The translations under genes and the position numbers were made by a program. From positions 3,038,001 through 3,102,000 of the forward strand of contig NZ_CP060723.1 in NCBI RefSeq assembly GCF_014395225.1: DNA of 64,000 nucleotides, read 5' to 3'. Positions 18,145 to 26,698 of this stretch are shown in pieces. The notes below the pieces were generated by a model. It saw only the letters and a list, made by a program, of their open reading frames with translations, had not been told where the DNA came from and did no database searches. Positions within the stretch are counted from its first letter, which is position 1, and each line of letters opens with the position of its first letter. Source of the DNA: Pedobacter roseus (GTDB lineage: Bacteria > Bacteroidota > Bacteroidia > Sphingobacteriales > Sphingobacteriaceae).

Positions 18145-19401
18145 TTAAGTTAAAATTTCTTTACCGGGGATTAACAATGGCGACTTGTAGATAAATACCC
18201 AGGAAAGATAAACTACAATTGAGCTTGGAATCAGGTTCATTACCTCATTGCCATAACTACAGAATAAAATACCAGCACAACCAGCAGTAAGGGCGATCAT
18301 TTTCACTTTTAATACCTTATCTTCTATCTGCCATACCATGCCGCAGCAGCTTCCAAGGATGTACATCATCACACTAAACCACATGGTGAGCCCCACAACG
18401 CCGTACATCATCCATATTTTCACAAAATAACTGTCTGGCTCCACCCTCGAAAGATACTTGTCACCATTATAGAGTTTACCATAATAGCCGGTAACCCCAG
18501 GCCCGTTGCCGAATGGATAATCGTGCATATAAAGGGCAAGGTTCCGCTGATTGGAAAGTCTGAGATTCAGTGAAGGATCTTCCGGGTTCATGGCTGTCCG
18601 TAAGCGATAAATCTGATAATTACTATCTCCGATTGTGGTAAATTTCAATACGCCGAGCAGTGCAATAACCAAAAAACCTCCGCAAAGGAGTGCTTTGTAA
18701 TTTTTGCCCAGTGCAATAGCCACAAAACCACCAATAACAATAGCGAACAGTGCACCGCGTGTGCCCGAAATAAGCATACCGTATATATTGATTGCACCAC
18801 ACAAAAGAAGCAGTATCCTCTTCCAGGTTTTAATTGGTGCAAGCGAAAGAATAATCGCCATTAAGCCAATGTGGGCCTGAGATGCACCAAACTGTCCTGC
18901 ATCACTGTAAAATGAAAAAACGCGGAGGTGTCCCCATAAAAGATGGGTGCTGGCATTCTCCAGTAAAAATTTACGTTCATTGTCGCTTGGCCCGAGGTAA
19001 AGCTGTTTAATACCGTTTAATGATGCAAGTGTTGAGCATACCATGACGAGAATAAGAAACAGATCAAGGTCTCTGCGCGTCCTGAAAATCACCAGTCCCA
19101 GAAGTACCGCTACAAAAGGATATATGGCTGTACTGCGGATTTCATTGATCCAGCCCAAACTGCTCGCACCCGGATTAAAACCCTCAAAGAGACTAACCAG
19201 TAACCACAATAACAGTGTATAAAATAAACTTACATTAAGCCCGTTCCAATCTTCTTTTGGCGTGGTGGCAAGCGCGGTGATCAGGATCAGCACAAAAGAA
19301 ATATCGATAATCAGACCGTAAGGCAGACCACCAATTTCACGGGATACCAAAAACAAAAAAAAGCAGTACGCAATAAGAAAAAAATATAAGAACCGCTTCA
19401 T
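18145..19401 (-). CDS. Wzy-like polysaccharide polymerase / O-antigen ligase-family protein
   Basis: 418 residues with roughly 11 membrane spans and one large periplasmic loop (about residues 255-325) containing LRLSNQRNLALYMHDYPFGNGPG. The ISGTRGALFAIVIGG segment is a landmark of the Wzy_C/O-antigen ligase superfamily. The likely role is joining repeat units in the periplasm. Ligase and polymerase cannot be told apart by sequence, but a co-operonic Wzc-like protein and flippase favour polymerase. It follows the Wzc-like gene by 33 bp. Confidence 0.85.
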   Translation of the reverse strand: MKRFLYFFLIAYCFFLFLVSREIGGLPYGLIIDISFVLILITALATTPKEDWNGLNVSLFYTLLLWLLVSLFEGFNPGASSLGWINEIRSTAIYPFVAVLLGLVIFRTRRDLDLFLILVMVCSTLASLNGIKQLYLGPSDNERKFLLENASTHLLWGHLRVFSFYSDAGQFGASQAHIGLMAIILSLAPIKTWKRILLLLCGAINIYGMLISGTRGALFAIVIGGFVAIALGKNYKALLCGGFLVIALLGVLKFTTIGDSNYQIYRLRTAMNPEDPSLNLRLSNQRNLALYMHDYPFGNGPGVTGYYGKLYNGDKYLSRVEPDSYFVKIWMMYGVVGLTMWFSVMMYILGSCCGMVWQIEDKVLKVKMIALTAGCAGILFCSYGNEVMNLIPSSIVVYLSWVFIYKSPLLIPGKEILT

Positions 19402-19434
19402 TAGTATCGTAAACCGTTTTTGTGCAAGGGTGTA

Positions 19435-21579
19435 TTATTTAACATCATTTACCTTGTTGAAAACCCAACCCATAAAACCAGGTTGTTCCCGGATGTAACG
19501 CATCAAGGGACGGTCGGCCTCATTTACCTTAGCCCCATATTCGAAAAGCGCAATATTCTGTTCTGTAAACAATAACCATTCTTTCGAAATGTTAACTTCC
19601 CTTAAACTGTTCACATCAATAATAACGAAATCGAATTCTTTTTTGAGCACTTCGAAACCATCTCTTAAATTGCTTACATTCTGAATTTCGAGCAATGAAT
19701 TGCGTTCAACACTTTTATTCATCACCGTAATCAGATCTTCGGTATGGAATTCCTTTTTGATCAGAAAATTCTGGAAACTCAGATTTGCAATCAGGCCCTT
19801 TTCACTAGAACTAGCCTGAATCTGCTCATCAGCAATCAGCAACACTTTTTTACCAGTTAAGGCGAAAGCATAGGCAAGGCTATGGCTTAAAAAAGTTTTT
19901 CCTGCTCCACTGGCCAAACTCGTAATGCCCAGGATTTTACTTTCGCTTTTTTCCATCTGCGAAGCAATTTCGAACCTTAACGACCTGATCTGTTCCCTGA
20001 ATACCAGGTATTTTCCCCCAGCTGATTTATCGCCCCAAATATTCCTGGCTATACGTTCCGTACCTGCGATCTCATTTACATTGCCGATAACCACACTTTC
20101 GGTAACGGCCTCCAAACTCTGCTGGTTACGGATAGATGAATCGACCACCACCAATAGAAATACAAATCCTAAACAAAGGGCAAAAGTACCTGTACCTGCT
20201 CCGGCAATGTATAATGCTTTTTTGGTGGGTTTTGGATTTCCGGGTAAACCCACCTGCTCTATTTCCAGGTTCAGGCCTAATTTCTGATCTGTTTTTGCGG
20301 TGTTAAACCGGTCGAGTGCCAGCATATAGTCTTTTGTTGCAAGTTCTGCATCACGTTGGTAATTCTGTATATCCGCATCAAAGGGCACCATGCTTTTGTA
20401 ACGTTCCCTTAAAATGCGGAGCTGACCATCAAGCGTTCTGATGCTACTCCTGGCCTGTTGCAAAGAAACTTCCAAACCTACCTTTTGCTGAACAAGATCC
20501 TGCTTCGAAACCCGTGTATCAATCACATTCTCATCTACATTGGCTGCACTTTTAATATTGACCAGCCTGTTCAGTGAATCAATTTTTTTCTGCATGGCAG
20601 GTTTAAATCCGCCATCAATATAGAGGTTATTGGCCACCTGCAACTGCCTTTTGAGTTCCACAATCTCACGGTTGTTGGCCTTGCTGCTTCCATTAACGTA
20701 CCGGTCGCTGCCCTGGAGTTTGCTTTCGATGGTAGCCACTCCGCCTGCATTCGACTGGATAACCCGCATGGCCTCAGCACGCTGGGCCTCATATTGCGAA
20801 ATCTGATTATAAACCGTTGCCGATTGTTCATCCAGGTTCAAAACGCCTTTGGTACGCTTAAAATCAGACAGCAGTTTATTTTTGGCATCCATCGTATTTT
20901 TCTTGCTCAGCAGCATAGAGTCTAGGATTTTCGCCGACGAGTTTTGATTTAAAGAGACATCATTGCTGTAGCTGCTGATAAACTCAGTTGATAGTGTATT
21001 CACCGTGAAGGCTGATAATGCGGGATTCTCCGAAGTAAAGCTTACCAGGAGCAGATCACTGTTTGCAGCGTGTGATACTTCCAAACCATCCCGCATCTTT
21101 TCCTCACCATAGCCCATATCCTCCGCAATACTAAATAGTTTTACGGCACCCTTGTCATCATCAAGGGTCAATAGCGCGTTAGCTGCAAGTTTTCGTTCAA
21201 AAAGCGATGATATTTTTTTTAGCTCCGTGCTGCTTTTTGAAGATAAAGATTCGGGAAGGTGTTTAAATGCGTTTTTTTGATCGCCAAGATCATGGATAAT
21301 AAGCTTATAGGTAAGCAGATTAACCATTCTTTTCATGGTAAATTTTTCGACCAGATTGGCGAACTGCTGGTTCACAGCAAAAAAATCGACGGTTTCATTG
21401 CTGATCACCTTTTTAGAGGGATCAAGCAAACCAGTCGAAATCTGTGTTACAGATTCGTATTTTTTGGGAAGATTTTTCACCAGTAAAAAAGAGATCAAAA
21501 TGGCCAATACAGGCAATAATATGATCAGCCATTTGAGCCTGGAGACACGGAGCAAAAACAATTTCAAATCCATTACCAT
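19435..21579 (-). CDS. Wzc-like chain-length determinant with degenerate BY-kinase domain
   Basis: 714 residues. One membrane span at about 14-34 and a second at about 455-480 enclose a large periplasmic Wzz-like region with long coiled-coil stretches (about 200-420). The cytoplasmic C-terminus has a P-loop (LASGAGKT, about 555-562), but the Walker A' segment reads LLIADEQ and the Walker B region FVIIDVN, without the D-x-P-P of tyrosine autokinases. There is no terminal tyrosine cluster: only two isolated Tyr residues in the last 50. It is therefore probably a co-polymerase that controls EPS length or export without classic BY-kinase cycling. It starts 2 bp after the TolC-like gene stop. Confidence 0.85.
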   Translation of the reverse strand: MVMDLKLFLLRVSRLKWLIILLPVLAILISFLLVKNLPKKYESVTQISTGLLDPSKKVISNETVDFFAVNQQFANLVEKFTMKRMVNLLTYKLIIHDLGDQKNAFKHLPESLSSKSSTELKKISSLFERKLAANALLTLDDDKGAVKLFSIAEDMGYGEEKMRDGLEVSHAANSDLLLVSFTSENPALSAFTVNTLSTEFISSYSNDVSLNQNSSAKILDSMLLSKKNTMDAKNKLLSDFKRTKGVLNLDEQSATVYNQISQYEAQRAEAMRVIQSNAGGVATIESKLQGSDRYVNGSSKANNREIVELKRQLQVANNLYIDGGFKPAMQKKIDSLNRLVNIKSAANVDENVIDTRVSKQDLVQQKVGLEVSLQQARSSIRTLDGQLRILRERYKSMVPFDADIQNYQRDAELATKDYMLALDRFNTAKTDQKLGLNLEIEQVGLPGNPKPTKKALYIAGAGTGTFALCLGFVFLLVVVDSSIRNQQSLEAVTESVVIGNVNEIAGTERIARNIWGDKSAGGKYLVFREQIRSLRFEIASQMEKSESKILGITSLASGAGKTFLSHSLAYAFALTGKKVLLIADEQIQASSSEKGLIANLSFQNFLIKKEFHTEDLITVMNKSVERNSLLEIQNVSNLRDGFEVLKKEFDFVIIDVNSLREVNISKEWLLFTEQNIALFEYGAKVNEADRPLMRYIREQPGFMGWVFNKVNDVK

Positions 21580-21581
21580 AT

Positions 21582-22265
21582 CTATTTTCCTGCAGGGATT
21601 TCCTGCCCTATAATTTCTTCCAATAAATCTTTTGCTTTAAGGAAATTCCCTTCGGCTTCTACTTTTAGTGTTTCGGCACTCGATTGCGTAACCCTCGATT
21701 GGTTGAATACCTCAAGGGAAGTCTCGCTGCGCTCAAATTTTCTTCTTAAACTTTCTGCCACACCTTTACTGTCGGATGCACTTTGGGTAAGCACTTTTAA
21801 ACGCGCTTTTTCCTGCAGATAGTTATAATATCTTTTTTTAACCTCAACCACCAGCTGCGTATCAAAGTCTAATGCTTCCAGTTGCGCCACCTTATAGTTT
21901 GCTTTTGCCTTTTTTAAGATAAAGGGCTTTTGAAGCAGGGCCCCAAGATTGATGTTAACACCGAACTGGAAACCATTGATGTTGTAGGGATTTACCGGAT
22001 CGATTACCGTATTACCCTGCGGACGGTAGAAATAGGATGCATTGAAAATATCCAGATAAGATACTTTCGCCATTGACACATCATTTTTCATCGACTCTGT
22101 AGAGACTCCCTGGATTTTTCGCTTTACATAATTCTGCTTTGCCAATGCGATATACTGCTCAATATCTGCTTTGTTTACCTGACCAAGGATTGACTCTTGC
22201 GCTGATAGTTTTGTACCGCCCAGTGCGAATAATAAAAGGGCTATAAGTGAAATGTTTTTCATCAT
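21582..22265 (-). CDS. Half-size TolC-like outer-membrane efflux protein
   Basis: 227 residues with a signal peptide (MKNISLIALLLFALGG, cleavage near SAQ-E). The body is one OEP repeat: helix, a beta-strand pair (NINGFQFGVNINLGALLQKP), then long helices (AKANYKVAQLEALDFDTQLV and VKKRYYNYLQEKARL). TolC-family proteins have two such repeats in about 430 residues, so this has one and would need to form a higher-order oligomer. It occupies the operon position where Wza would be expected, and no Wza is visible in the window. Confidence 0.82.
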   Translation of the reverse strand: MMKNISLIALLLFALGGTKLSAQESILGQVNKADIEQYIALAKQNYVKRKIQGVSTESMKNDVSMAKVSYLDIFNASYFYRPQGNTVIDPVNPYNINGFQFGVNINLGALLQKPFILKKAKANYKVAQLEALDFDTQLVVEVKKRYYNYLQEKARLKVLTQSASDSKGVAESLRRKFERSETSLEVFNQSRVTQSSAETLKVEAEGNFLKAKDLLEEIIGQEIPAGK

Positions 22266-22294
22266 GATTTTTATATAATTTGTGCCTGATCTGT

Positions 22295-23368
22295 TTAAAC
22301 TTCTTCTTTCTGGATCAGTGCCGGAATGGTTTTTAAAATAATTTTGAAATCGAGGAAAATGGAATAATGGTTGGCATAATAATTATCAAGTTCTTTACGC
22401 TCACTTTCCGACATTTCCTTTTTCCCTCTTCTGCTGATTTGCCATAGCCCGGTTAAACCGGCAGGCCCGTTAAAACGCGAAGACCATTTATTGGTGGTGA
22501 GCTGCTCGGCCTCATATAAAGGAAGCGGCCGGTTGCCAACCAGCGACATGTCGCCGATAAAAACGTTGATCAATTGTGGAAGCTCGTCAATACTGGTTTT
22601 GCGCAGTATTTTACCAAGCCTGGTAATCCTCGGATCGTTCGTAAACTTTACAAAAGCCGATTTTCCGTTTTTATTTCCTTCATTGGCATATTGGTTCAGC
22701 GATGAGAGTTCGGCTACCATTTTATCGGCTCCGCTACGCATAGACCTGAATTTATAGAAATCGAAAATCTTGTAGCCTGCCCCCACGCGTTTGCTTTTAT
22801 AAATGATGTCGCCTTTCGATTCCAGCCTGATCATGATAGCAATAATGATAAACAGCGGCGAGAGGATGAGCAAAGCCAGCCCCGAGGCGATAATGTCGAA
22901 TACCCGCTTACTTACGGGTATAGTATAACGTTCCTGCATCTTTGCAGAAATCTCAAGTACATTGGGTTTCACTGCTTTAAACTTAACCAGAAAAGCAATC
23001 CTTGAAATAAAATCTGATGGCGGAAAGGGATACAGATAATAATCGTTTGCCCTAACCTGAAGTGCTTTCTTTCTCCAATCTGCATTTTCAGTGGTACCAA
23101 TAAGTACAACGATGAGATGATTGAGTATAGGATGGTTTCTGATAAAAGAAACCTGGTTAAACCATTCAGGGTTCTCATCCACCTCAATCATTACCAGGTC
23201 AGGAAGACTTAAAAAAGTCTGCTGCTGAATATAAAACTGAAAGTCATCAATAAAAATAAGTTCTTTGGTATAGCCTCCCAGGCTTTCGAACATCACATCC
23301 CTCAATAACTTACCAAAATACACTGACCTCACATTGGCCATAGCACTATCTTTGTCCTGAGCGTTCAT
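22295..23368 (-). CDS. Pseudo-receiver fused to a polyprenyl-phosphate sugar-1-phosphate transferase
   Basis: 357 residues in two parts. Residues 1-130 look like a response-regulator receiver fold (LPDLVMIEV, LIVVLIGT, ANDYYLYPF), but the acceptor Asp position is E62/V63 and the conserved Lys is replaced in LYPF. Residues 150-357 are a bacterial sugar transferase of the WbaP/WcaJ type: one membrane span (KRVFDIIASGLALLILSPLF), FYKFRSMR, ILRKTSIDELPQLINV, MSLVGNRPLP and PAGLTGLWQ. The enzyme starts EPS assembly by loading a sugar-phosphate on undecaprenyl phosphate at the inner membrane. The gene overlaps the upstream receiver gene by one base (TAATG), implying translational coupling. Confidence 0.88.
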   Translation of the reverse strand: MNAQDKDSAMANVRSVYFGKLLRDVMFESLGGYTKELIFIDDFQFYIQQQTFLSLPDLVMIEVDENPEWFNQVSFIRNHPILNHLIVVLIGTTENADWRKKALQVRANDYYLYPFPPSDFISRIAFLVKFKAVKPNVLEISAKMQERYTIPVSKRVFDIIASGLALLILSPLFIIIAIMIRLESKGDIIYKSKRVGAGYKIFDFYKFRSMRSGADKMVAELSSLNQYANEGNKNGKSAFVKFTNDPRITRLGKILRKTSIDELPQLINVFIGDMSLVGNRPLPLYEAEQLTTNKWSSRFNGPAGLTGLWQISRRGKKEMSESERKELDNYYANHYSIFLDFKIILKTIPALIQKEEV

Positions 23369-23772
23369 TATGCAATCAAAAGGCTAATCTGGCTTTTCAA
23401 AACTGTTGGATTGAAAGGTTTTTCCATGTAACTATCAATCCTGAATGACATACTTTTTACTTTTTCTTCGAGGTTTTCTTCTCCCGAAAGAACCATAATC
23501 GGCGTATTACGGTAAAAACCGCTGCACTTAAGGTTTTGGATGAAAGCGCTCCCATCAAAATAAGGCATTCTTAAGCTGGTAATGATCAGATCTGGATCAT
23601 TGCCTTCCTCCAGCCAGCTCAGAGCATCTATTCCGCTGGTTTTGATGGTCAGCCTGTATTCGGGAGCCAGGATGAAGTTCATTAACTTACCCAGGTTTAA
23701 TCCGCCATCCACCAGAAGAATATGCTTCTTGGTATAACGCTTCATGCTGTCCTTTAAAATGAGATTTTTCAT
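23368..23772 (-). CDS. Stand-alone degenerate receiver-domain protein
   Basis: 134 residues with a complete CheY-like fold: HILLVDGGLN at strand 1, DLIITSLRMPYFDG at strand 3, IMVLSGEE, and YMEKPF with the conserved K118. The usual acidic pair is reduced to D22-G23, and the phospho-acceptor Asp is replaced by S66. Classical phosphorylation is therefore unlikely. It has no output domain. As first gene of the EPS operon and coupled to the pseudo-receiver sugar transferase, it probably acts by protein contact. It would be cytoplasmic. Confidence 0.85.
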   Translation of the reverse strand: MKNLILKDSMKRYTKKHILLVDGGLNLGKLMNFILAPEYRLTIKTSGIDALSWLEEGNDPDLIITSLRMPYFDGSAFIQNLKCSGFYRNTPIMVLSGEENLEEKVKSMSFRIDSYMEKPFNPTVLKSQISLLIA

Positions 23773-23872
23773 TGATTTATTAAGTTGTTGACGCTAATAT
23801 TTTTCACGTAATTGCCGGGAGTTATAGGTTTCATAGATCGCTGTAAAGGTCTTATATCCCCCACCCTTGAGC

Positions 23873-23882
23873 AATAGCCCAA
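23873..23882 (-). promoter_or_regulatory. EPS-locus upstream word (minus-strand TTGGGCTATT)
   Basis: Lies 101 bp upstream of the receiver gene that opens the eight-gene EPS operon. It overlaps an inverted repeat, TAGCCC-AATA-GGGCTA at 23875-23890. Confidence 0.4.
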
Positions 23883-23984
23883 TAGGGCTAATTCCGGCAA
23901 AATATGGGAATGAAATACGGTAAGGCCTGTTTTTAACCGGATAATGTTTTAAAAGGCCACTGAGGGAAACTGAATAGTTTTGTA

Positions 23985-24527
23985 CTATGATTTTTCGACT
24001 GAGATAATATATTTTTTCTTCAATACAGTAGCCGTATTACCCACCATCACACAATTATCCTCCACATCTTTAGTAATCACTGAGCCTGCTCCTATGGTTA
24101 CATTATTGCCAATAATCACATCACCGAGTATTACTACGTTAATGCCTATATCTACATTATTACCAATTCTGGGTGCCCTGCTGTAACTTCCATTCTCTTT
24201 CATCTTGGAGCTGATGTTGGTAAGTTGCCTGATGTTACAGTTTTCGCCGATTACGGTGTGACTACCGATCACCGTTCCGAAGCCATACTGAATCTTAAAC
24301 CCCCTGCCAATAACCGCACTTGAGTTGATACCAATATTCATGAGCCAGCCAACAGCAAACTTGTAGAGCATTAAGTACCAGAAAAAAATAAACCGTAAAA
24401 TTTTATACCGGTAAATTAAGGAGGAGATTCGGTAGAAGAGCATGATCATCCTGGACTTGAAGTTTCCTTTATTGTTCTTCCAGTCCTGAAAGACATCAAG
24501 TGATTGATTCTGCCCCTCAGATATCAT
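23985..24527 (-). CDS. Serine-acetyltransferase-like hexapeptide acyltransferase
   Basis: 180 residues with the same design as the protein at 11803-12312. The N-terminus has QDWKNNKGNFKSRMIMLFY, a hydrophobic segment follows (FIFFWYLMLYKFAVGWLM), then hexapeptide repeats (VIGENCNIRQL, NVDIGINVVILGDVIIGNN) and a C-terminal loop MVGNTATVLKKK. It probably transfers an acetyl group to an EPS sugar. It is monocistronic: 212 bp separate it from the operon downstream and 277 bp from the hydrolase upstream. Confidence 0.85.
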   Translation of the reverse strand: MISEGQNQSLDVFQDWKNNKGNFKSRMIMLFYRISSLIYRYKILRFIFFWYLMLYKFAVGWLMNIGINSSAVIGRGFKIQYGFGTVIGSHTVIGENCNIRQLTNISSKMKENGSYSRAPRIGNNVDIGINVVILGDVIIGNNVTIGAGSVITKDVEDNCVMVGNTATVLKKKYIISVEKS

Positions 24528-24579
24528 TATTATTCGTATTTATATTCATAAATATTAAGGCGCATGCAAAAAAACGGAC

Positions 24580-24595
24580 ACACGATATCGCGTGT
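24580..24595. promoter_or_regulatory. Palindrome ACACGATATCGCGTGT upstream of the acyltransferase
   Basis: A 16-bp near-perfect dyad 53 bp upstream of the acyltransferase start, in a stretch with no gene. It has the size of a dimer-binding operator; no regulator can be named. Confidence 0.3.
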
Positions 24596-24646
24596 AGATC
24601 TTAAGCCTTAGCTTCTACAAAGCTATCGGTTAAGCCTTCCGCACTC

Positions 24647-24658
24647 AATAGCCCTTAA
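24647..24658 (-). promoter_or_regulatory. EPS-locus upstream word (minus-strand TTAAGGGCTATT)
   Basis: Lies 120 bp upstream of the acyltransferase gene. It shares extended flanks (GGTAyT before, GAGkGCG after, in IUPAC code) with the copy at 8134-8144. Confidence 0.45.
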
Positions 24659-24744
24659 GTACCAATAAAAAAATGATCGAATTAAAATAGGTAAGAATGA
24701 GTTTTAATCATGCATAGGCAAATGCTGCATCTCCCGTTTAAACG

Positions 24745-24781
24745 AAAAATGGATAATGGTTTTATTTCCATTATCCATTTT
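24745..24781 (-). terminator. Terminator of the glycoside hydrolase gene
   Basis: The stem AAAATGGATAATGG / CCATTATCCATTTT has an 8-base loop and is perfectly paired, followed on the minus strand by a short T run. It lies about 25 bp downstream of the stop at 24805. Confidence 0.7.
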
Positions 24782-24804
24782 CCATGCTACATCTTCCATC
24801 TTAC

Positions 24805-26397
24805 CTATTTTGGCTGTACAAAAACTGGTGTTTCGGTTACCTGGATCTGTAATAAGCCGTTTTTGGTGGATACGGTTTTGTGGTCCATTTCATCTTTGCC
24901 AATGGCAAGGGTATAAATTATGGCTTCTTTACTTTGCCCGAGATCCAGATCGTATGATTTTGTTCTGCCCACCTGGTCTGGTATGGTTAGCACATAGGTC
25001 TTTTTACCATCCAGAAGGTATACATCAACGAGGGGGTCCTTGTTAAGCGTTGAAGAAAAATGATAATCACCCATAAGCCTGTTGGTTTGGAGTATATAAT
25101 CAGCAGATGGTCTTTTTGAATAATCAGGATTGATAAAACCCGATGAAGTATATTGTGTCCAGCTGTTAACATCCACATTTTCGAGCATATAAAATATACA
25201 TTTCGTAAGTCCCGTTCTTGCATATAACAATGCTGTGCGAAGGTTCCAGTCTGCCTGGGTAACCAATGCACTTTTATCACCGATTTTTAAAGCCCTTTGC
25301 GAGGTATGCTCTCCAACATCAAAACCGGTTTCGGTTACCCAAACAGGGATGCCACCGTTTACCGATTTTGCAAATTCCTTAAAAAGGGTGGCAACTTTAC
25401 CCAAGTCAGAAAGCTCTGGTGCCATGCCTGCTGTAGGATTGCCATAGTTTTGAAAACCATCGTTGGAATACTGATGATAGTTGATCACATCAAAACAGAG
25501 ATCGATCTGCCCGTTTGCCTTCATCCCCCGGTTCGTTTTACACCATTGAACCATCTTGCGAACAAATTCCGGATTTGGATCGGCAAGGCCTCCCATCACC
25601 ACAATCATATTGGGGTCGGCAGTCTTTACGCCTATCCCCTTGCCAAGCGTACCTTTGTGGCCATCGTAGAAAGCAGAAAGATTGGCTGCATATTCTTCTG
25701 CCGACTGCTGGGCAAGCGGACCTTTCCACCATTTATCACGTTCATTATCGCATTCCATATAGGTAATAAGCCCTAAACCTGCCTTTGGCATATTCTGCGG
25801 GTCATCTCTCCAGCGTACGGTGGGGTCGGCAAGCAGCAGCCCCTTATCAACATCCTTGTTTGAACCATAACGAGCTGCCAGTTGAAAAGCCGCACGTGCC
25901 TGCTTAATGTAAGAAGCCGGTACCGCCCTATCCAGCCCATAAGGAGCAGGAACATTCTCTGCATCTCTTTTACCAATCGGATAAGAGGCCAAAAGCCAGT
26001 CCGGACAACCTTTTAGATCTAAAAGAACATATTTTCCGGCATCTTTCATTCGCTGGTAGATCTGATCGTAATCCCAGTCACCCCAATGAGAGGGGCTGTA
26101 AGTAAATGATCCTTCTTTATTTTCAATTCTCTGCCAGTCGAGGTAGTGCCTGATACCAGTAAAGGATTTAATGGTCTGGAACCTCGATTCTTCGATCTGG
26201 CCATGGTTTGCATCCGAAGTAAAATTCCACTCAAAGGCATTTACACCCAGGTAAGCCTTAAAAGGTTCATCGCTCAATAAAGAATTGTCAACAGTATTTT
26301 CAGGGGAGGTAATTACCGCCTTATTGCAGTTTGAAAATAAGGTAACAGTAACAAAAGCAGCAGCAAAAGATAATTTCCTAAAATGGCATTTCTTCAT
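24805..26397 (-). CDS. Lipoprotein glycoside hydrolase, (beta/alpha)8 clan A type
   Basis: 530 residues. The N-terminus is a lipoprotein-like signal with a candidate lipidated Cys at residue 24 (LFSNC; the -1 Asn is not ideal). A TIM-barrel follows with IRHYLDWQRIE and YVLLDLKGCPDWLL. The likely acid/base is E219 in YMECDNE, and the likely nucleophile E356 in VWVTETGFD, the spacing expected of GH5/GH39-like clan A enzymes. A small beta domain of about 90 residues ends the protein. In EPS loci such enzymes trim or clear polymer in the periplasm or at the surface (PslG-like); that role is inferred from position. Confidence 0.82.
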   Translation of the reverse strand: MKKCHFRKLSFAAAFVTVTLFSNCNKAVITSPENTVDNSLLSDEPFKAYLGVNAFEWNFTSDANHGQIEESRFQTIKSFTGIRHYLDWQRIENKEGSFTYSPSHWGDWDYDQIYQRMKDAGKYVLLDLKGCPDWLLASYPIGKRDAENVPAPYGLDRAVPASYIKQARAAFQLAARYGSNKDVDKGLLLADPTVRWRDDPQNMPKAGLGLITYMECDNERDKWWKGPLAQQSAEEYAANLSAFYDGHKGTLGKGIGVKTADPNMIVVMGGLADPNPEFVRKMVQWCKTNRGMKANGQIDLCFDVINYHQYSNDGFQNYGNPTAGMAPELSDLGKVATLFKEFAKSVNGGIPVWVTETGFDVGEHTSQRALKIGDKSALVTQADWNLRTALLYARTGLTKCIFYMLENVDVNSWTQYTSSGFINPDYSKRPSADYILQTNRLMGDYHFSSTLNKDPLVDVYLLDGKKTYVLTIPDQVGRTKSYDLDLGQSKEAIIYTLAIGKDEMDHKTVSTKNGLLQIQVTETPVFVQPK

Positions 26398-26506
26398 CAG
26401 GTGGGGATTGGCCTACAAGATAGCAATTTTATATTCTGATTGCCTGTAAACCAACATAAGTACCTAAAAATTAATACGCTCGAACACAAAATGGTAAAAC
26501 GGGTGA

Positions 26507-26698
26507 TTATGCAGATGCACACATGATGAAAATGGTCTGTTTGCTATCCAGCAAAAAAATAAATTCAGTAGACTTATCTTTAATATTTTTTGTAATCTGG
26601 ATCACCTTTCCAGTGGATTGATATTCATCCATGACCTCATCGCCAATCTTAATTTTATCTAATCTTGCAATGGGCGTACTATAGGCTAATTTGATCAT
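26507..26698 (-). CDS. Small hypothetical protein
   Basis: 63 residues from the ATG at 26698 (a longer start at 26743 adds 15 residues). The sequence IGDEVMDEYQSTGKVIQI followed by a lysine-rich strand and EFIFLLDSKQTIFIM suggests a small beta-barrel, SH3-like or KOW-like. I do not recognise a family. It lies alone between the hydrolase and the response regulator. Confidence 0.45.
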   Translation of the reverse strand: MIKLAYSTPIARLDKIKIGDEVMDEYQSTGKVIQITKNIKDKSTEFIFLLDSKQTIFIMCASA

